Assembly: GCF_001552635.1 (NCBI RefSeq)
Contig: NZ_BCRO01000045.1
Span: 1 to 64,000, forward strand
Reading direction: 5' to 3'
Source of the DNA: Actinomadura hibisca NBRC 15177
GTDB lineage: Bacteria; Actinomycetota; Actinomycetes; Streptosporangiales; Streptosporangiaceae
Length of the DNA: 64,000 bases
The number at the start of each line of letters is the position of its first letter. Position 1 is the stretch's first letter. Below the pieces are notes generated by a model. It was given only the letters and a program-made list of their open reading frames with translations, had not been told where the DNA came from and made no database searches. Both the position numbers and the translations under genes were made by a program. This document shows positions 15,708 to 24,654 of this stretch, piece by piece.

Positions 15708-18179
15708 ATGGCATTGTTCGGCGGCTCCCGCTCCCGCCCGGCGGTGGCGACCGCGGCGCGGGATCTGTTCGAGCGCCTGCGGGTGCGGTACTTCCAGATC
15801 GTGCCGGGGCTGCGGTTCCTGGGCGGGCTGGTGCTGGTGGCCGCCGTGCTGGCGGTGGTGGTCGCGCTGGACGGGCCGGTCCCGGCGGCCGCGGCCTTCA
15901 CCCTGGTCCTGCTGGTCGTGGCCCACCTGACGTTGCGGTCCCCGGCCGGGATGGCGGTCGTCACGATGATCGTGTGCTGGCTGGCGGCGGCGGTGCCGCT
16001 CGGCCGCCTGTACCCGCACGAGGGCGCGGGGCCGTGGCATCTGAGCGAGGCGCTGCTGCTGGCGGTTCTCGCGCTGCCGGTGGCGTCCGTGGCACTGCGG
16101 TTGCGCGGCTACGCGCCCTGGCGCACGGTGCTGCTCGCGCTGACGGCGGCGGCCGCGGCGGCGGTGGTGACCGCGCAGACGCTGCCCGCCGCCAACGTCG
16201 CGACCGCGTGGGCGGCGGCGCTGGCGGTGCTGGCCTACCGGTGGGTGCAGTCGCGGCGCTCGGTGACGGCCCAGGCGTACGAGACCGGGTGGGTCCAGGA
16301 GCAGGCGAGCCCGAAGGGGGACGGCATGACGGTGCCCGGCAGGCCCGAGGGCCGCGACCGGCGCGAGGGCGATCCGGCCGCCGCCCCGTCCGTGGTCCAG
16401 GCCGTCCCGGAGCAGCGCGCCGCGGGCGAGGCCGCCGAAGCCGAGGCCGAGGGCACGCCGCGGATCTCGGTGGCCGAGGCGCTGGCCGAGCTGGAGTCGA
16501 TGATCGGCCTGGAGCCGGTCAAGCGGCAGGTCCGCTCGATCGCCGCCTCCATCGAGGCCGCGCACCTGCGGGCCGCCGCCGGGGTGCCGACCGAGAAGCC
16601 GATGCGCCACTTCGTGTTCGTCGGCCCGTCGGGCACCGGCAAGACCACCGTGGCCCGCGTCCTCGCCCAGATCTTCTACGCGTTCGGGCTGCTGCCCACG
16701 CCGGGCGTGGTGGAGGCGCACCGCGCCGACCTGGTCGGCGAGTTCCTCGGCGCGACCGCGATCAAGACCAACCGGCTCGTCGACTCCGCGCTCGGCGGGG
16801 TGTTGTTCGTCGACGAGGCGTACGGGCTGAACAACGCGGGCGAGGGCCAGCCCGACCGGTTCGGCAACGAGGCCGTGCAGACCCTGCTGAAGCGCGCCGA
16901 GGACGACCGCGACAACCTGGTCATCATCCTGGCCGGGTACGAGGCGCAGACGGACGAGCTGCTGGACTCCAACCCGGGCCTCGCCTCCCGGTTCGGCACC
17001 CGGGTGCACTTCCCGTCCTACCGGCCCGACGAACTGCTGCGCATCGCCGAGTACCACGCCGGACGCCGCGACGACCGGCTGGACGAGGCGGCCCGCCGCC
17101 GCCTGGCCGACCGGTTCGCCGAGGTGGAGCGGCGCGGCATCGTGGACGAGCTGGGCAACGGCCGCTTCGTCCGCTCGCTGACCGAGGCCGCCGCGCGCGC
17201 CCGCGACGTGCGCGTCGTCGGCGCACCCGACCCGCCCACCGCCGACGACCTGGTCACCCTGCGCGCCGAGGACATCGACACCGCCTTCGCCGAGGTCACC
17301 GAGCGCTACCGGGGCTACGCCGAGACCCCCACGCTGGACGAGGCGCTGGGCGCGCTGGAGTCGATGATCGGCCTCGCGCCCGTCAAGCGGCAGGTCCGCG
17401 AGATCGCCGCGCAGCTCCAGGTGGCGCGGCTGCGCCAGGAGCAGGGCCTGTTGACGCGCCCGCCGACCCGGCACCTGGTGTTCACCGGCCCGCCCGGCAC
17501 CGGCAAGACGACCGTGGCGCGGGTATTGGGCGGCGTCTTCGCCGCCTACGGCCTGCTCGCGCGCCCGCACGTCGTGGAGGCCCAGCGCGCCGACCTGGTG
17601 GGTGAGCACCTGGGCGCGACCGCGCTGAAGACCAACAAGGTGATCGACTCGGCGCTCGGCGGGGTGTTGTTCGTCGACGAGGCCTACGCGCTGACCAACC
17701 CCGGCTACTCGGGCGGCGACGCGTTCGGCGCGGAGGCGGTGCAGACCCTGCTCAAGCGCGCCGAGGACGACCGCGACCGCCTGGTGGTGGTGCTGGCGGG
17801 CTACCCCGCCGACATGGAGCGCTTCCTGTCCAGCAACCCGGGTCTGGCCTCCCGGTTCGACGTGCGGGTGGACTTCCCGTCCTACGGGCCCGACGAATTG
17901 CTCCAGATCGCGCAGATCATCGCGGCCGAGAGCGGCGACCGGTGGGAGGAACAGGCCCTGGACGACCTGGCGCTGGTGTTCCAGCACGTGGTGGGCCAGG
18001 GCCGCGTCGACGAGCTGGGCAACGGCCGGTTCGCGCGCTCCCTGTACGAGAAGGCGTGCGCCTGCCGCGCGCTGCGCGCCGCCGAACTGGGCCGCGCCGC
18101 CACGCCCGCCGACCTGACGACCCTGACCGCCGCCGACGTCCGCGACGCCTTCGCGGACCTGTCCCACCGCCTGGGCTGA
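15708..18179 (+). CDS. Membrane-anchored double AAA+ ATPase (CbxX/CfqX or EccA-like)
   Basis: This 823-aa protein has an N-terminal membrane region with several hydrophobic segments (about residues 30-185) and an acidic linker, followed by two consecutive CbxX/CfqX-type AAA+ modules. Module 1 has Walker A GPSGTGKTT near 306 and Walker B VLFVDEAYGL. Module 2 has GPPGTGKTT near 594 and VLFVDEAYAL. Each ends with a conserved DELGNGRF segment. Such ATPases remodel protein complexes, as in RuBisCO activases and EccA of type VII secretion, but no ESX genes are near. ATG 15708 directly follows a GTG that could also start the protein. The partner is unknown. Confidence 0.88.
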   Translation: MALFGGSRSRPAVATAARDLFERLRVRYFQIVPGLRFLGGLVLVAAVLAVVVALDGPVPAAAAFTLVLLVVAHLTLRSPAGMAVVTMIVCWLAAAVPLGRLYPHEGAGPWHLSEALLLAVLALPVASVALRLRGYAPWRTVLLALTAAAAAAVVTAQTLPAANVATAWAAALAVLAYRWVQSRRSVTAQAYETGWVQEQASPKGDGMTVPGRPEGRDRREGDPAAAPSVVQAVPEQRAAGEAAEAEAEGTPRISVAEALAELESMIGLEPVKRQVRSIAASIEAAHLRAAAGVPTEKPMRHFVFVGPSGTGKTTVARVLAQIFYAFGLLPTPGVVEAHRADLVGEFLGATAIKTNRLVDSALGGVLFVDEAYGLNNAGEGQPDRFGNEAVQTLLKRAEDDRDNLVIILAGYEAQTDELLDSNPGLASRFGTRVHFPSYRPDELLRIAEYHAGRRDDRLDEAARRRLADRFAEVERRGIVDELGNGRFVRSLTEAAARARDVRVVGAPDPPTADDLVTLRAEDIDTAFAEVTERYRGYAETPTLDEALGALESMIGLAPVKRQVREIAAQLQVARLRQEQGLLTRPPTRHLVFTGPPGTGKTTVARVLGGVFAAYGLLARPHVVEAQRADLVGEHLGATALKTNKVIDSALGGVLFVDEAYALTNPGYSGGDAFGAEAVQTLLKRAEDDRDRLVVVLAGYPADMERFLSSNPGLASRFDVRVDFPSYGPDELLQIAQIIAAESGDRWEEQALDDLALVFQHVVGQGRVDELGNGRFARSLYEKACACRALRAAELGRAATPADLTTLTAADVRDAFADLSHRLG

Positions 18180-18209
18180 ACTGTCGGACGGTTGCGCTTG
18201 AATAGGCCC

Positions 18210-19274
18210 ATGCCCTCGGTGACCTGGCCCCAAGTCCTCGCCTGGCGCACGCGCCGCCAGCACGTCGAGACCCCCGGCGACGCGCCCACCGCCGACGTGG
18301 TGCGCCGCCTCGCCGGAGTGCAGGCGCAGGTGGCGTCCGCCGCCGAGATGGCGGTTGCGGTGCGGCAGGAGAAGCCGCAGGGCGACGTGCCCGACGCCCT
18401 CTGGCGGGACGGGACGCTGGTCAAGACCTGGGCGGTGCGCGGCACGCTGCACCTGCTGCCGGCCGACGAGGCGGGCGCGTACATGCGGCTGTGCGCGCAG
18501 GCGCGCCACTGGGAGAAGCCGAGCTGGCAGAAGACCTTCGGCGCGACCCCCGCCGACCTGGAGGCGATCGCCGCCGCCGCGACGGCGGCGCTGGCGACGG
18601 GCGAGGCCCTGACCCGCGAGGAGCTGACCGGCGCGATCGTGGCGGAGACCGGCTCCACCCACCTGGCCGAGGTGCTGGGCTCGGGCTGGGGCACCCTGCT
18701 GAAGCCGCTGGCCTGGTGGGGCGTGCTGCGCTACGGGCCGTCGCAGGGCAGCAAGGTGACGTTCACGGCCCCCGACTACGACGTGCCCGACGTGGCGTCG
18801 GCGGCCCGCACGGTGATCCGCGCGTACCTGGGAGCGCACGGCCCGGCGACGCCGGAGATGTTCGACACCTGGCTGATGCGCAAGGCCAACCGCAAGAAGG
18901 ACGTGAAGGAGTGGTTCGCGTCCCTCGCCGACGAGCTGACCCCGGTCTCGGTGGACGGCGTCGAGATGTACACGCTGACCGAGCACCTGGACGAACTGCT
19001 GGACACCACGCCGACAAGCTCGGTACGCCTGCTGGGGGCGTTCGACCAGTACGTCCTGGGCGCGGGCACAGGTGAGACCAACCTGCTCCCTGCGGACCGC
19101 CGCAAGGAAGTGAGCCGGACGGCAGGCTGGATCTCCCCGGTAGTGCTGCACGAGGGCCGCGTGGCGGGCGTCTGGGAACCCAAGGACGGCGACGTGTCGG
19201 TGACGCCGTTCGAGGAGATCCCACCCGCCCCGTTGGCCGCCGAGATCGACCGCCTACGCCCTCTGTTGGCCTGA
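18210..19274 (+). CDS. Winged-helix DNA-binding protein (PF06224-like)
   Basis: The 354-aa protein resembles the actinobacterial winged-helix family that includes AlkX- and YcaQ-like DNA-repair factors. It has the GVQAQ N-terminal helix, the WAVRGTLHLLPADE stretch, a GWGTLLKPLAWWGVL segment and the C-terminal GAFDQYVLGAG motif. ATG 18210 is chosen because the longer open frame adds only six residues. It lies 30 bp after the AAA+ gene and may be cotranscribed. Function is inferred from family, with DNA protection the most likely role. Confidence 0.85.
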   Translation: MPSVTWPQVLAWRTRRQHVETPGDAPTADVVRRLAGVQAQVASAAEMAVAVRQEKPQGDVPDALWRDGTLVKTWAVRGTLHLLPADEAGAYMRLCAQARHWEKPSWQKTFGATPADLEAIAAAATAALATGEALTREELTGAIVAETGSTHLAEVLGSGWGTLLKPLAWWGVLRYGPSQGSKVTFTAPDYDVPDVASAARTVIRAYLGAHGPATPEMFDTWLMRKANRKKDVKEWFASLADELTPVSVDGVEMYTLTEHLDELLDTTPTSSVRLLGAFDQYVLGAGTGETNLLPADRRKEVSRTAGWISPVVLHEGRVAGVWEPKDGDVSVTPFEEIPPAPLAAEIDRLRPLLA

Positions 19275-19307
19275 CCGGCCCGCCGCGCTGCCTCCCCGGG
19301 CCGAGGA

Positions 19308-19348
19308 CGCCGGTTGCCCGCGCTCTTACGGAAGGCGGGCAACCGGCG
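19308..19348. terminator. Hairpin between convergent genes
   Basis: This is a perfect 14-bp inverted repeat (19308-19321 with 19335-19348) with a 13-nt loop, 34 bp after the winged-helix gene and just past the small minus-strand gene. It probably serves both strands. Confidence 0.7.
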
Positions 19349-19361
19349 GGTGGTGTTGCCG

Positions 19362-19535
19362 TCATTTCAGGCGGCGGGTGATCGGGCGGGGGAGGGGATC
19401 CCTGCGGGGTTGGGGGCGGGTGGGCCAGTGGGTGGGGCGCCAGTCCTTGCCGTCGCGGCTGTCGGCCGTCCACAGGCCCGTGAGGCCGAAGAATGCCAGC
19501 GTGCTGAGAAACGCCAGCACGAACAACACGTCCAT
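19362..19535 (-). CDS. Possible small single-pass membrane protein
   Basis: An open frame of 57 residues starts at ATG 19535. It has one N-terminal hydrophobic helix (VLFVLAFLSTLAFFGLTG) followed by a Trp-, Pro- and Arg-rich tail (KDWRPTHWPTRPQPRRD). Topology would be N-out with a basic cytoplasmic tail. It ends 14 bp before a terminator-like hairpin, which favours a real transcript. No ribosome-binding site is evident and no family is recognised, so it may be spurious. Confidence 0.4.
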   Translation of the reverse strand: MDVLFVLAFLSTLAFFGLTGLWTADSRDGKDWRPTHWPTRPQPRRDPLPRPITRRLK

Positions 19536-19600
19536 GCGTTGACAGTGCGCTTGATCAGGGGAGGTTCATAGGGCCATACGGGATGTGTCGTCGTGGACCA

Positions 19601-20446
19601 TCAGCGGAAGCGCACGTGTTGGCCGGGGCGTAGCTGGGCTGCTTGGGGGATCGACGCGGCGGTCAGCACAGCGATCACCGGGTAGCCGCCGGTGGCGGGG
19701 TGGTCGGCCAGGAACAGGATCGGCAGCCCGTTCGGCGGGACCTGGATCGCGCCCGTCACCATGCCCTCGCTGCCAAGTTCGCCCTCGCGCGCCCGTGGCA
19801 GTGGCGGTCCCTGGAGGCGGACGCCCACCCGGTTGCTCTCGCCGGACACCTCGTACGGCCCGGACGTCAGCTTCCCCAGGGCCTCGGCCGCGAACCAGTC
19901 GTCGCGTGGGCCCGGCACGATCCGCAGCGTTGGTACCTCGGGCAGCGGCGCGACCGGCGCGACGTCCACCAAGAGGTCGGCGAGGCCGGTGACCGGGCCG
20001 ATAGGCAGGCGGTCACCGGGTGACAGCGGTGCCGGGCCGAGGCCCGACAGCAAGTCGGTGGAGCGGCTGCCCAGCACCGGTTCGACGGCCACGCCACCGC
20101 GCACGGCCACGTAGCTGCGCAGGCCGCTCGACGGCGCGCCCAGCTCCACCAGGCCGCCCGCCGGGACGTGGCAGGGCGCGTTCGGACCGTGCGGGCGGCC
20201 GCCGATCCGCACTGTGAGAGGCGCGCCCGTCACCGCGATCCATGCGGCCTGATCGAAGCGGAACGCGGCCCCGCCGAACGTCACCTCGATGGCCGCGCGC
20301 TCCTCGGGGTTGCCGACCAGCCGGTTCGCCAGCCGGAACGCGCGCACGTCGGCGGCCCCCGACCCCGGCACCCCCAGATGCGCGAGCCCCGGGCGGCCCA
20401 GGTCCTGCACGGTCGCCAGCGGGCCGGGTCGCACCACCTCGATCAC
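19601..20446 (-). CDS. pxpC: 5-oxoprolinase subunit PxpC (biotin-dependent carboxyltransferase-like)
   Basis: This is the third subunit of the ATP-dependent 5-oxoprolinase, which opens 5-oxo-L-proline to glutamate. The 281-aa protein belongs to the AHS2 family related to allophanate hydrolase. It has the N-terminal MIEVVRPGPLATVQDLGRPG, the central SYVAVRGGV and VGVRLQGPPL, and the C-terminal DHPATGGYPVIAVL typical of the family. It starts with GTG 20446, overlapping the pxpB stop by 4 bp. The three overlapping genes pxpA, pxpB and pxpC form one coupled operon with the DUF1445 gene upstream. Confidence 0.93.
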   Translation of the reverse strand: MIEVVRPGPLATVQDLGRPGLAHLGVPGSGAADVRAFRLANRLVGNPEERAAIEVTFGGAAFRFDQAAWIAVTGAPLTVRIGGRPHGPNAPCHVPAGGLVELGAPSSGLRSYVAVRGGVAVEPVLGSRSTDLLSGLGPAPLSPGDRLPIGPVTGLADLLVDVAPVAPLPEVPTLRIVPGPRDDWFAAEALGKLTSGPYEVSGESNRVGVRLQGPPLPRAREGELGSEGMVTGAIQVPPNGLPILFLADHPATGGYPVIAVLTAASIPQAAQLRPGQHVRFR

Positions 20447-21057
20447 GGGGCGGCCACCGTGAACCGCACCCGCGCCCCGGGCCGCAGCGGCGACGGCGGG
20501 TCGCGCGTCACGTCCCACATCGTCGCCGACGTGCGGCCCAGCAGCCGCCACCCGCCCGGCGACCGCGACGGGTACACCGCCGCGTACGGCCCCGCGATCG
20601 CCACCGCCCCGGCGGGCACCGCCGTGCGCGGCGACTCCCGGCGCGGCACGTGCAGCGCCTCGTCCAGCCCCGTCAGGTACCCGAACCCGGGGGAGAAGCC
20701 CAGGTAGGCGACGGTGTACTCGGCCGCCGAGTGCCGCCTGACCACCTCCTCGGGCGTCAACCCCGCGATCTCGGCGACCTCGGCCAGGTCCGCGCCGTCG
20801 TAGACGACGGGGATCTCGACCGGGTCCGCGGCGGCGGCGGTCGCGTCCGGCAGCGGCAGTTCCGGCAGGCGGGTAGCCAGCCGTCCCAGGTCGCACACGG
20901 CCGGGTCGGCGGTCACCAGCACGGTGTGCTCGCCCGGCACGACGTCGACGATCCCCGCCAGGCCCGCCGCGCGGATCGCCGCGTCCAGCCGGTGCGCGGT
21001 GGCCAGGTCGCCGGTCTCCACCAGCAGCCCCGCCTCCCCGGCGCGGTGCACCTTCAT
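20443..21057 (-). CDS. pxpB: 5-oxoprolinase subunit PxpB (KipI family)
   Basis: The 204-aa protein is of the AHS1/KipI family. Its markers are the N-terminal GEAGLLVETGD, the central LGFSPGFGYLTGL and the C-terminal GWRLLGRTSATMWD. With PxpC it forms the ATP-using half of 5-oxoprolinase. KipI of Bacillus was first described as a kinase inhibitor, but the metabolic role is established for this gene context. Its ATG overlaps the pxpA stop (ATGA at 21054-21057). Confidence 0.93.
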   Translation of the reverse strand: MKVHRAGEAGLLVETGDLATAHRLDAAIRAAGLAGIVDVVPGEHTVLVTADPAVCDLGRLATRLPELPLPDATAAAADPVEIPVVYDGADLAEVAEIAGLTPEEVVRRHSAAEYTVAYLGFSPGFGYLTGLDEALHVPRRESPRTAVPAGAVAIAGPYAAVYPSRSPGGWRLLGRTSATMWDVTRDPPSPLRPGARVRFTVAAP

Positions 21058-21806
21058 GCGAACGGCTCCGCTTCGACCCCGGCCTCCGCCAGCGCGGCGC
21101 GCACCGAACGCGCCAGCTCCACCGCGCCCGGGGTGTCGCCGTGCACGCAGATCGACCGTGCGTCGAGGGCGACCTCGGTGCCGTCGGCCGCCGTCACGGT
21201 CTTGTCCACCGCCATCCGCACGGCGCGGCGCGCCACCGCTTCCGGGTCGTGCAGCACCGCGCCCGGCTCCCGCCGCGACACCAGCGTTCCGGTTGAGGTG
21301 TAGGCGCGGTCGGCGTAGCACTCGGCGATGATCGTCAGGCCGTCCGCGACCTCGTACACCGCCGAGCCCGGCAACGTCAGCACCGGCAGCGTCGCGTCGT
21401 AGGCGCGCACCGCCGCCACGACCGCGCGGGCCTGCACCGCGTCGCGCACGATCCGGTTGTACAGCGCGCCGTGCGGCTTGACGTAGGCGACGCGGCCGCC
21501 CTCGGCGCGGGCGACGCCGTCCAGCGCCGCGATCTGGTACAGCACCTCGGCGGTCAGCTCCTCGGGCGCCACGTCCATCTCCCGGCGGCCGAAACCGGCC
21601 AGGTCCCGGTAGGACACCTGCGCGCCGATCGTGACGCCGCGCCCCACCGCCGCCGCGCACACCCGCCGCAACGTCAGCGGGTCCCCGGCGTGGAAACCGC
21701 ACGCCACGTTCGCGCTGGTGACCACCTCCAGCAGCGCCGCGTCGTCGCCCAGCCGCCACACGCCGAAGCCCTCACCGAGGTCGGCGTTGATGTCGATGAC
21801 CGCCAT
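21054..21806 (-). CDS. pxpA: 5-oxoprolinase subunit PxpA (LamB/YcsF family)
   Basis: The 250-aa protein carries the family start IDINADLGEGFG, the metal or substrate loop SANVACGFHAGDP, and the YVKPHGALYN and SICVHGDTPGA motifs. PxpA acts with PxpB and PxpC to cleave 5-oxoproline, a damaged or cyclised form of glutamine and glutamate. It begins 15 bp after the DUF1445 gene ends and is first of the three coupled pxp genes. Confidence 0.95.
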   Translation of the reverse strand: MAVIDINADLGEGFGVWRLGDDAALLEVVTSANVACGFHAGDPLTLRRVCAAAVGRGVTIGAQVSYRDLAGFGRREMDVAPEELTAEVLYQIAALDGVARAEGGRVAYVKPHGALYNRIVRDAVQARAVVAAVRAYDATLPVLTLPGSAVYEVADGLTIIAECYADRAYTSTGTLVSRREPGAVLHDPEAVARRAVRMAVDKTVTAADGTEVALDARSICVHGDTPGAVELARSVRAALAEAGVEAEPFA

Positions 21807-21820
21807 GGCACCAACAACTA

Positions 21821-22633
21821 TCAGGGCAGCGGCGGCACCGCGTCGGCGCGGTCGGTGATGAACATCCGGCCGGGCGCGTGCGTGATCGCGAAGTCCGGGC
21901 GCGCCGCCAGCGCCACCGCCTGCGCCGTGAGGCCGCACGCCCAGAAGACCGGCACGTCGCCGGGCGCGAACTCCACCGGGTCGCCGAAGTCGGGACGGTC
22001 GAGGTCGGCGATCCCCAGCTCGGCCGGATCGCCGATGTGCACCGGCGGCCCGTGCGTGGCGGGGTACCGGGCGCTGACCTGGATCGCGGTCTCCACCATC
22101 TCCGGGGGCATCGGCCGCATCGACACCACCAGCGGCCCCGCCAGCCGTCCCGCCGGGACGCACTCCCGGTTGGTGTAGTACATCGACACGTTGCGGCCCT
22201 GCCCGATGTGCCGCACCGGCACCCCGGCCGCCGCGAGCGCCGCCTCGAAGCTGAAGCTGCACCCGATCAGGAAGGAGACCAGGTCCTCGCGCCAGTATTC
22301 GGTCGCGTCCGGCACCTCCGCGATCAGCTCGCCGTGCTCGTGCAGGTGGTAGGCGGGCAGGTCGGTGCGCAGATCGGCGGACGCGGCGACCTCGCGCGGG
22401 TGCGGGTCGCCGGGCTCGGTGGCCTCCAGCAGCGGGCACGCCTGGGGGTTGCGCTGCGCGAACAGCAGCACGTCGAACGCCAGCTCGTTCGGCACCGCCA
22501 GCAGGTTGGCCTGCGCATAGCCCCGGCACCAGCCGCCGGTCGTCTGGGCCAGCGCGCCCGTCCGGAACAGCGCGCGGGCCTGGGTCGGGGTCAGGACGGG
22601 CGGCTGGTCGAAGGACTCCTCGGGCAGGCTCAT
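21821..22633 (-). CDS. DUF1445 / UPF0317 family protein, putative hydro-lyase
   Basis: The 270-aa protein matches the UPF0317 (DUF1445) family, often annotated as putative hydro-lyase. Recognisable stretches include GYAQANLLAVP, FLIGCSFSFEAAL, NVSMYYTNREC and FAITHAPGRMFITD. It is first in the operon, 15 bp upstream of pxpA, and this pairing is common. The family is related to part of the mammalian mitochondrial D-glutamate cyclase protein, which interconverts D-glutamate and 5-oxo-D-proline. A linked role in 5-oxoproline or glutamate turnover is therefore plausible but inferred. Confidence 0.88.
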   Translation of the reverse strand: MSLPEESFDQPPVLTPTQARALFRTGALAQTTGGWCRGYAQANLLAVPNELAFDVLLFAQRNPQACPLLEATEPGDPHPREVAASADLRTDLPAYHLHEHGELIAEVPDATEYWREDLVSFLIGCSFSFEAALAAAGVPVRHIGQGRNVSMYYTNRECVPAGRLAGPLVVSMRPMPPEMVETAIQVSARYPATHGPPVHIGDPAELGIADLDRPDFGDPVEFAPGDVPVFWACGLTAQAVALAARPDFAITHAPGRMFITDRADAVPPLP

Positions 22634-22708
22634 GCGTTCCCCGCTCGTTCGGCAGGCCGGTGGGACGCGCCGGTTATGCCCGCCCGGGGACGTTTTCCAC
22701 GCGTCCGC

Positions 22709-23077
22709 CTAGACGATCTCCTCGTGCACGTCCTCGACCTCGCCGCGCGGCGCCCACGCCTGGTACACGCCCCGGTCGAACGGCTCCAGCCCGAGCCGCT
22801 CGGCGACCGGCGCCTTCCCGCCGGTGTACTCCACCCGCAACCAGGTCTCGTGCTCGCCCAGCACCACGAACGGCTGCCCGCGCCAGGTGCAGTAGGTGCT
22901 GATGTAGGCCAGGCGCTCGATCTCGCCGATCGGCACCACGCGCACGTACCGGTCCTTGACGGCCTCGGCGAACCCGTCGGCGGGGCCCGGCCGGTACAGC
23001 CGGACCTGCGCGCCGTCCGGGCTCGCCTCGTAGTCGGCCCCCTGCCAGCGCGCGTAGAACCCGTGCCGGATGCTCAT
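22709..23077 (-). CDS. Uncharacterised 122-aa protein coupled to the SseB/TY-Chap gene
   Basis: I do not recognise a named family. The protein is 122 aa and probably cytoplasmic, with an aromatic-rich N-terminal beta segment (HGFYARWQGADYEASPDG), a central VRVVPIGEIERLAYISTY and an acidic C-terminus (EVEDVHEEIV). Its ATG overlaps the stop of the preceding 526-aa gene (ATGA at 23074-23077), so the two are made together. That layout, a large multidomain protein followed by a small coupled partner, resembles toxin and immunity pairs, but nothing in the sequence proves it. The start is well supported by the overlap. Confidence 0.72.
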   Translation of the reverse strand: MSIRHGFYARWQGADYEASPDGAQVRLYRPGPADGFAEAVKDRYVRVVPIGEIERLAYISTYCTWRGQPFVVLGEHETWLRVEYTGGKAPVAERLGLEPFDRGVYQAWAPRGEVEDVHEEIV

Positions 23078-24654
23078 CCCCGTCCCTCCGCCCGCGGCAG
23101 CCGGATGCGCCACCGTCGCAGGTCGGCGTCGTACTCGGCGACCAGCGACACCGCGCCGGCCCGGTCCACCCGGTACAGGCCCGACCCGTGTGGCAGCCGC
23201 TGGCTGTTGATCTTGAATTCGGGGATCGACGGCCCCTCGCCGGGCGCGTAGCCCGATCCCGGGAACGGCGCCTTCTCGATGACCCAGCCGCCCGGGATGA
23301 TCTCCATGCTCCACTCGTCGATGCCGCCCAGCGGCGTCCGGAACAGCGCGGGCTTCAACGCCGGCCACCGGATCACGTGCAGCGCCTCGTCGGCGGGGCT
23401 GAACGGCGAGCCCTCGTAGACCAGCCCCAGCACGCGGACCAGCTGCTCGGGGGTGGTCAGCTCGGCGACGTCCTGGGCCCGGTGCACGTACCCGGCGACG
23501 CGGTCGTACCCGCCGTCCAGGTAGTGCGGCACGTGCTCGGGCCGCACGACCTTCTGCATGACCACGGCGTCGATCGCCGAGGGCTTCTGGGTGGCGCTGG
23601 GGGCGACCGCGTCGGGCCGCCGCTGCGCGGGCGCGGGAGCCTTGGGCGCGGCCTGCGGGGTCCGGGCGGCGGGACGGCGCTGCGCGGGCCGCTGCACGGT
23701 GCGGCGCGGGGGCCGCGCGACGGCCGGGCGCTCCGGCGACGCCACCGCGCCGGCGGGCTCGGGCTTGCTCTCGGGCTCGGGCGCGGCCGGACGGGCGTGG
23801 GCCCCGACGCTGCCGTTGGCGGGCGTCTGGTCCGCCAGGTACCCGAGCAGGAGGTCGGAGTCCAGGTAGGCCCCGCTGGGAAGGCCCGGATTGACGGCGA
23901 GCCGCCATTCGGCGTTGGGCCACGTGCGCGCGAGGTCCAGCAGGGACGCGGGGCGGTGGTGGACCGCCTGGCCGCGCAGGGACTGCTCCATGGCCTCGGG
24001 CGAGGTGAAGGCCAGCACGAACGTGCCGTCGCCGAACATCGCGGTGGCGTAGGCGGGCGTGCCGTCGGCCCCGGGCGCGCCGGGGGAGGGCAGGCACAGG
24101 GTGGTGCGGGCGAGGAGCTGGAGGTATTCGCGCTGGTCACCGCGTTCGCGGGCGGCGGTGAGGGAGGCTTCCAGGTCCGCGCCGGAGGCGGCGTGCTGCT
24201 CGGCCTCGGGGATGGCGACGGGGATGCCCAGGGCGGGCAGGGCGAGGCCGCCGCCGCTGGTGCGCCCGGCCTGGTAGACCAGCTCCAGCGGCGAGCCGGT
24301 GCCGTAGACGTCGCGGAACGCGCCCGCCATGCGGGCCGCGAGCCGTCCGCACGCCTCGGTCTGCGCGTCCGAGGCGCGGTCGGCGCTGACGGGCATGGAG
24401 ATGCGGTCCCACCAGTTGTGCCGCTGCTCCTCGTCCGGCTCGTGCCAGCCCAGCGCGGCCAGCCGCCGCTGCTGGCGGCCGTTGAGGGGCCGGGGGAGGA
24501 ACTCGCTGCCGACGGCCTCGGCGTCCAGGAAGCCGGGGGAGCGCATCGCCTGCACGTACGGCAGGCCGCCGGCTCCCTGCACGATGAGGAACGACCGGAC
24601 CGGGAGCCGCATCAGCTCGACGGCCAGCCGTTCGGCGAAGTCGTTCCAGTCCAA
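23074..24654 (-). CDS. Multidomain protein: TY-Chap-like, SseB-like, and an unidentified C-terminal domain
   Basis: This 526-aa protein is a paralogue of the next gene upstream. The N-terminal domain (about 1-170, from LDWNDFAERL) resembles TY-Chap/YbjN-type chaperone-like domains. The middle (about 175-300) resembles the SseB N-terminal domain (YLQLLARTTLCLP, FVLAFTSPEAM, WRLAVNPGLPS). A Pro/Ala/Arg-rich linker follows (about 310-385). A C-terminal domain of about 140 residues (YLDGGYDRVAGYVHRAQDV to GLYRVDRAGAVSL) is absent from the paralogue and I cannot name it. I start it at TTG 24654 because this aligns with the paralogue and no ATG or GTG lies nearby. It overlaps the small downstream gene. 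Confidence 0.78.
   Translation of the reverse strand: MDWNDFAERLAVELMRLPVRSFLIVQGAGGLPYVQAMRSPGFLDAEAVGSEFLPRPLNGRQQRRLAALGWHEPDEEQRHNWWDRISMPVSADRASDAQTEACGRLAARMAGAFRDVYGTGSPLELVYQAGRTSGGGLALPALGIPVAIPEAEQHAASGADLEASLTAARERGDQREYLQLLARTTLCLPSPGAPGADGTPAYATAMFGDGTFVLAFTSPEAMEQSLRGQAVHHRPASLLDLARTWPNAEWRLAVNPGLPSGAYLDSDLLLGYLADQTPANGSVGAHARPAAPEPESKPEPAGAVASPERPAVARPPRRTVQRPAQRRPAARTPQAAPKAPAPAQRRPDAVAPSATQKPSAIDAVVMQKVVRPEHVPHYLDGGYDRVAGYVHRAQDVAELTTPEQLVRVLGLVYEGSPFSPADEALHVIRWPALKPALFRTPLGGIDEWSMEIIPGGWVIEKAPFPGSGYAPGEGPSIPEFKINSQRLPHGSGLYRVDRAGAVSLVAEYDADLRRWRIRLPRAEGRG

Noticed and set aside
15708-18179. EccA gene of a type VII secretion locus
   Set aside because: The protein has membrane helices and two AAA+ modules, and no EccB-EccE, ESAT-6-like or mycosin genes are nearby.
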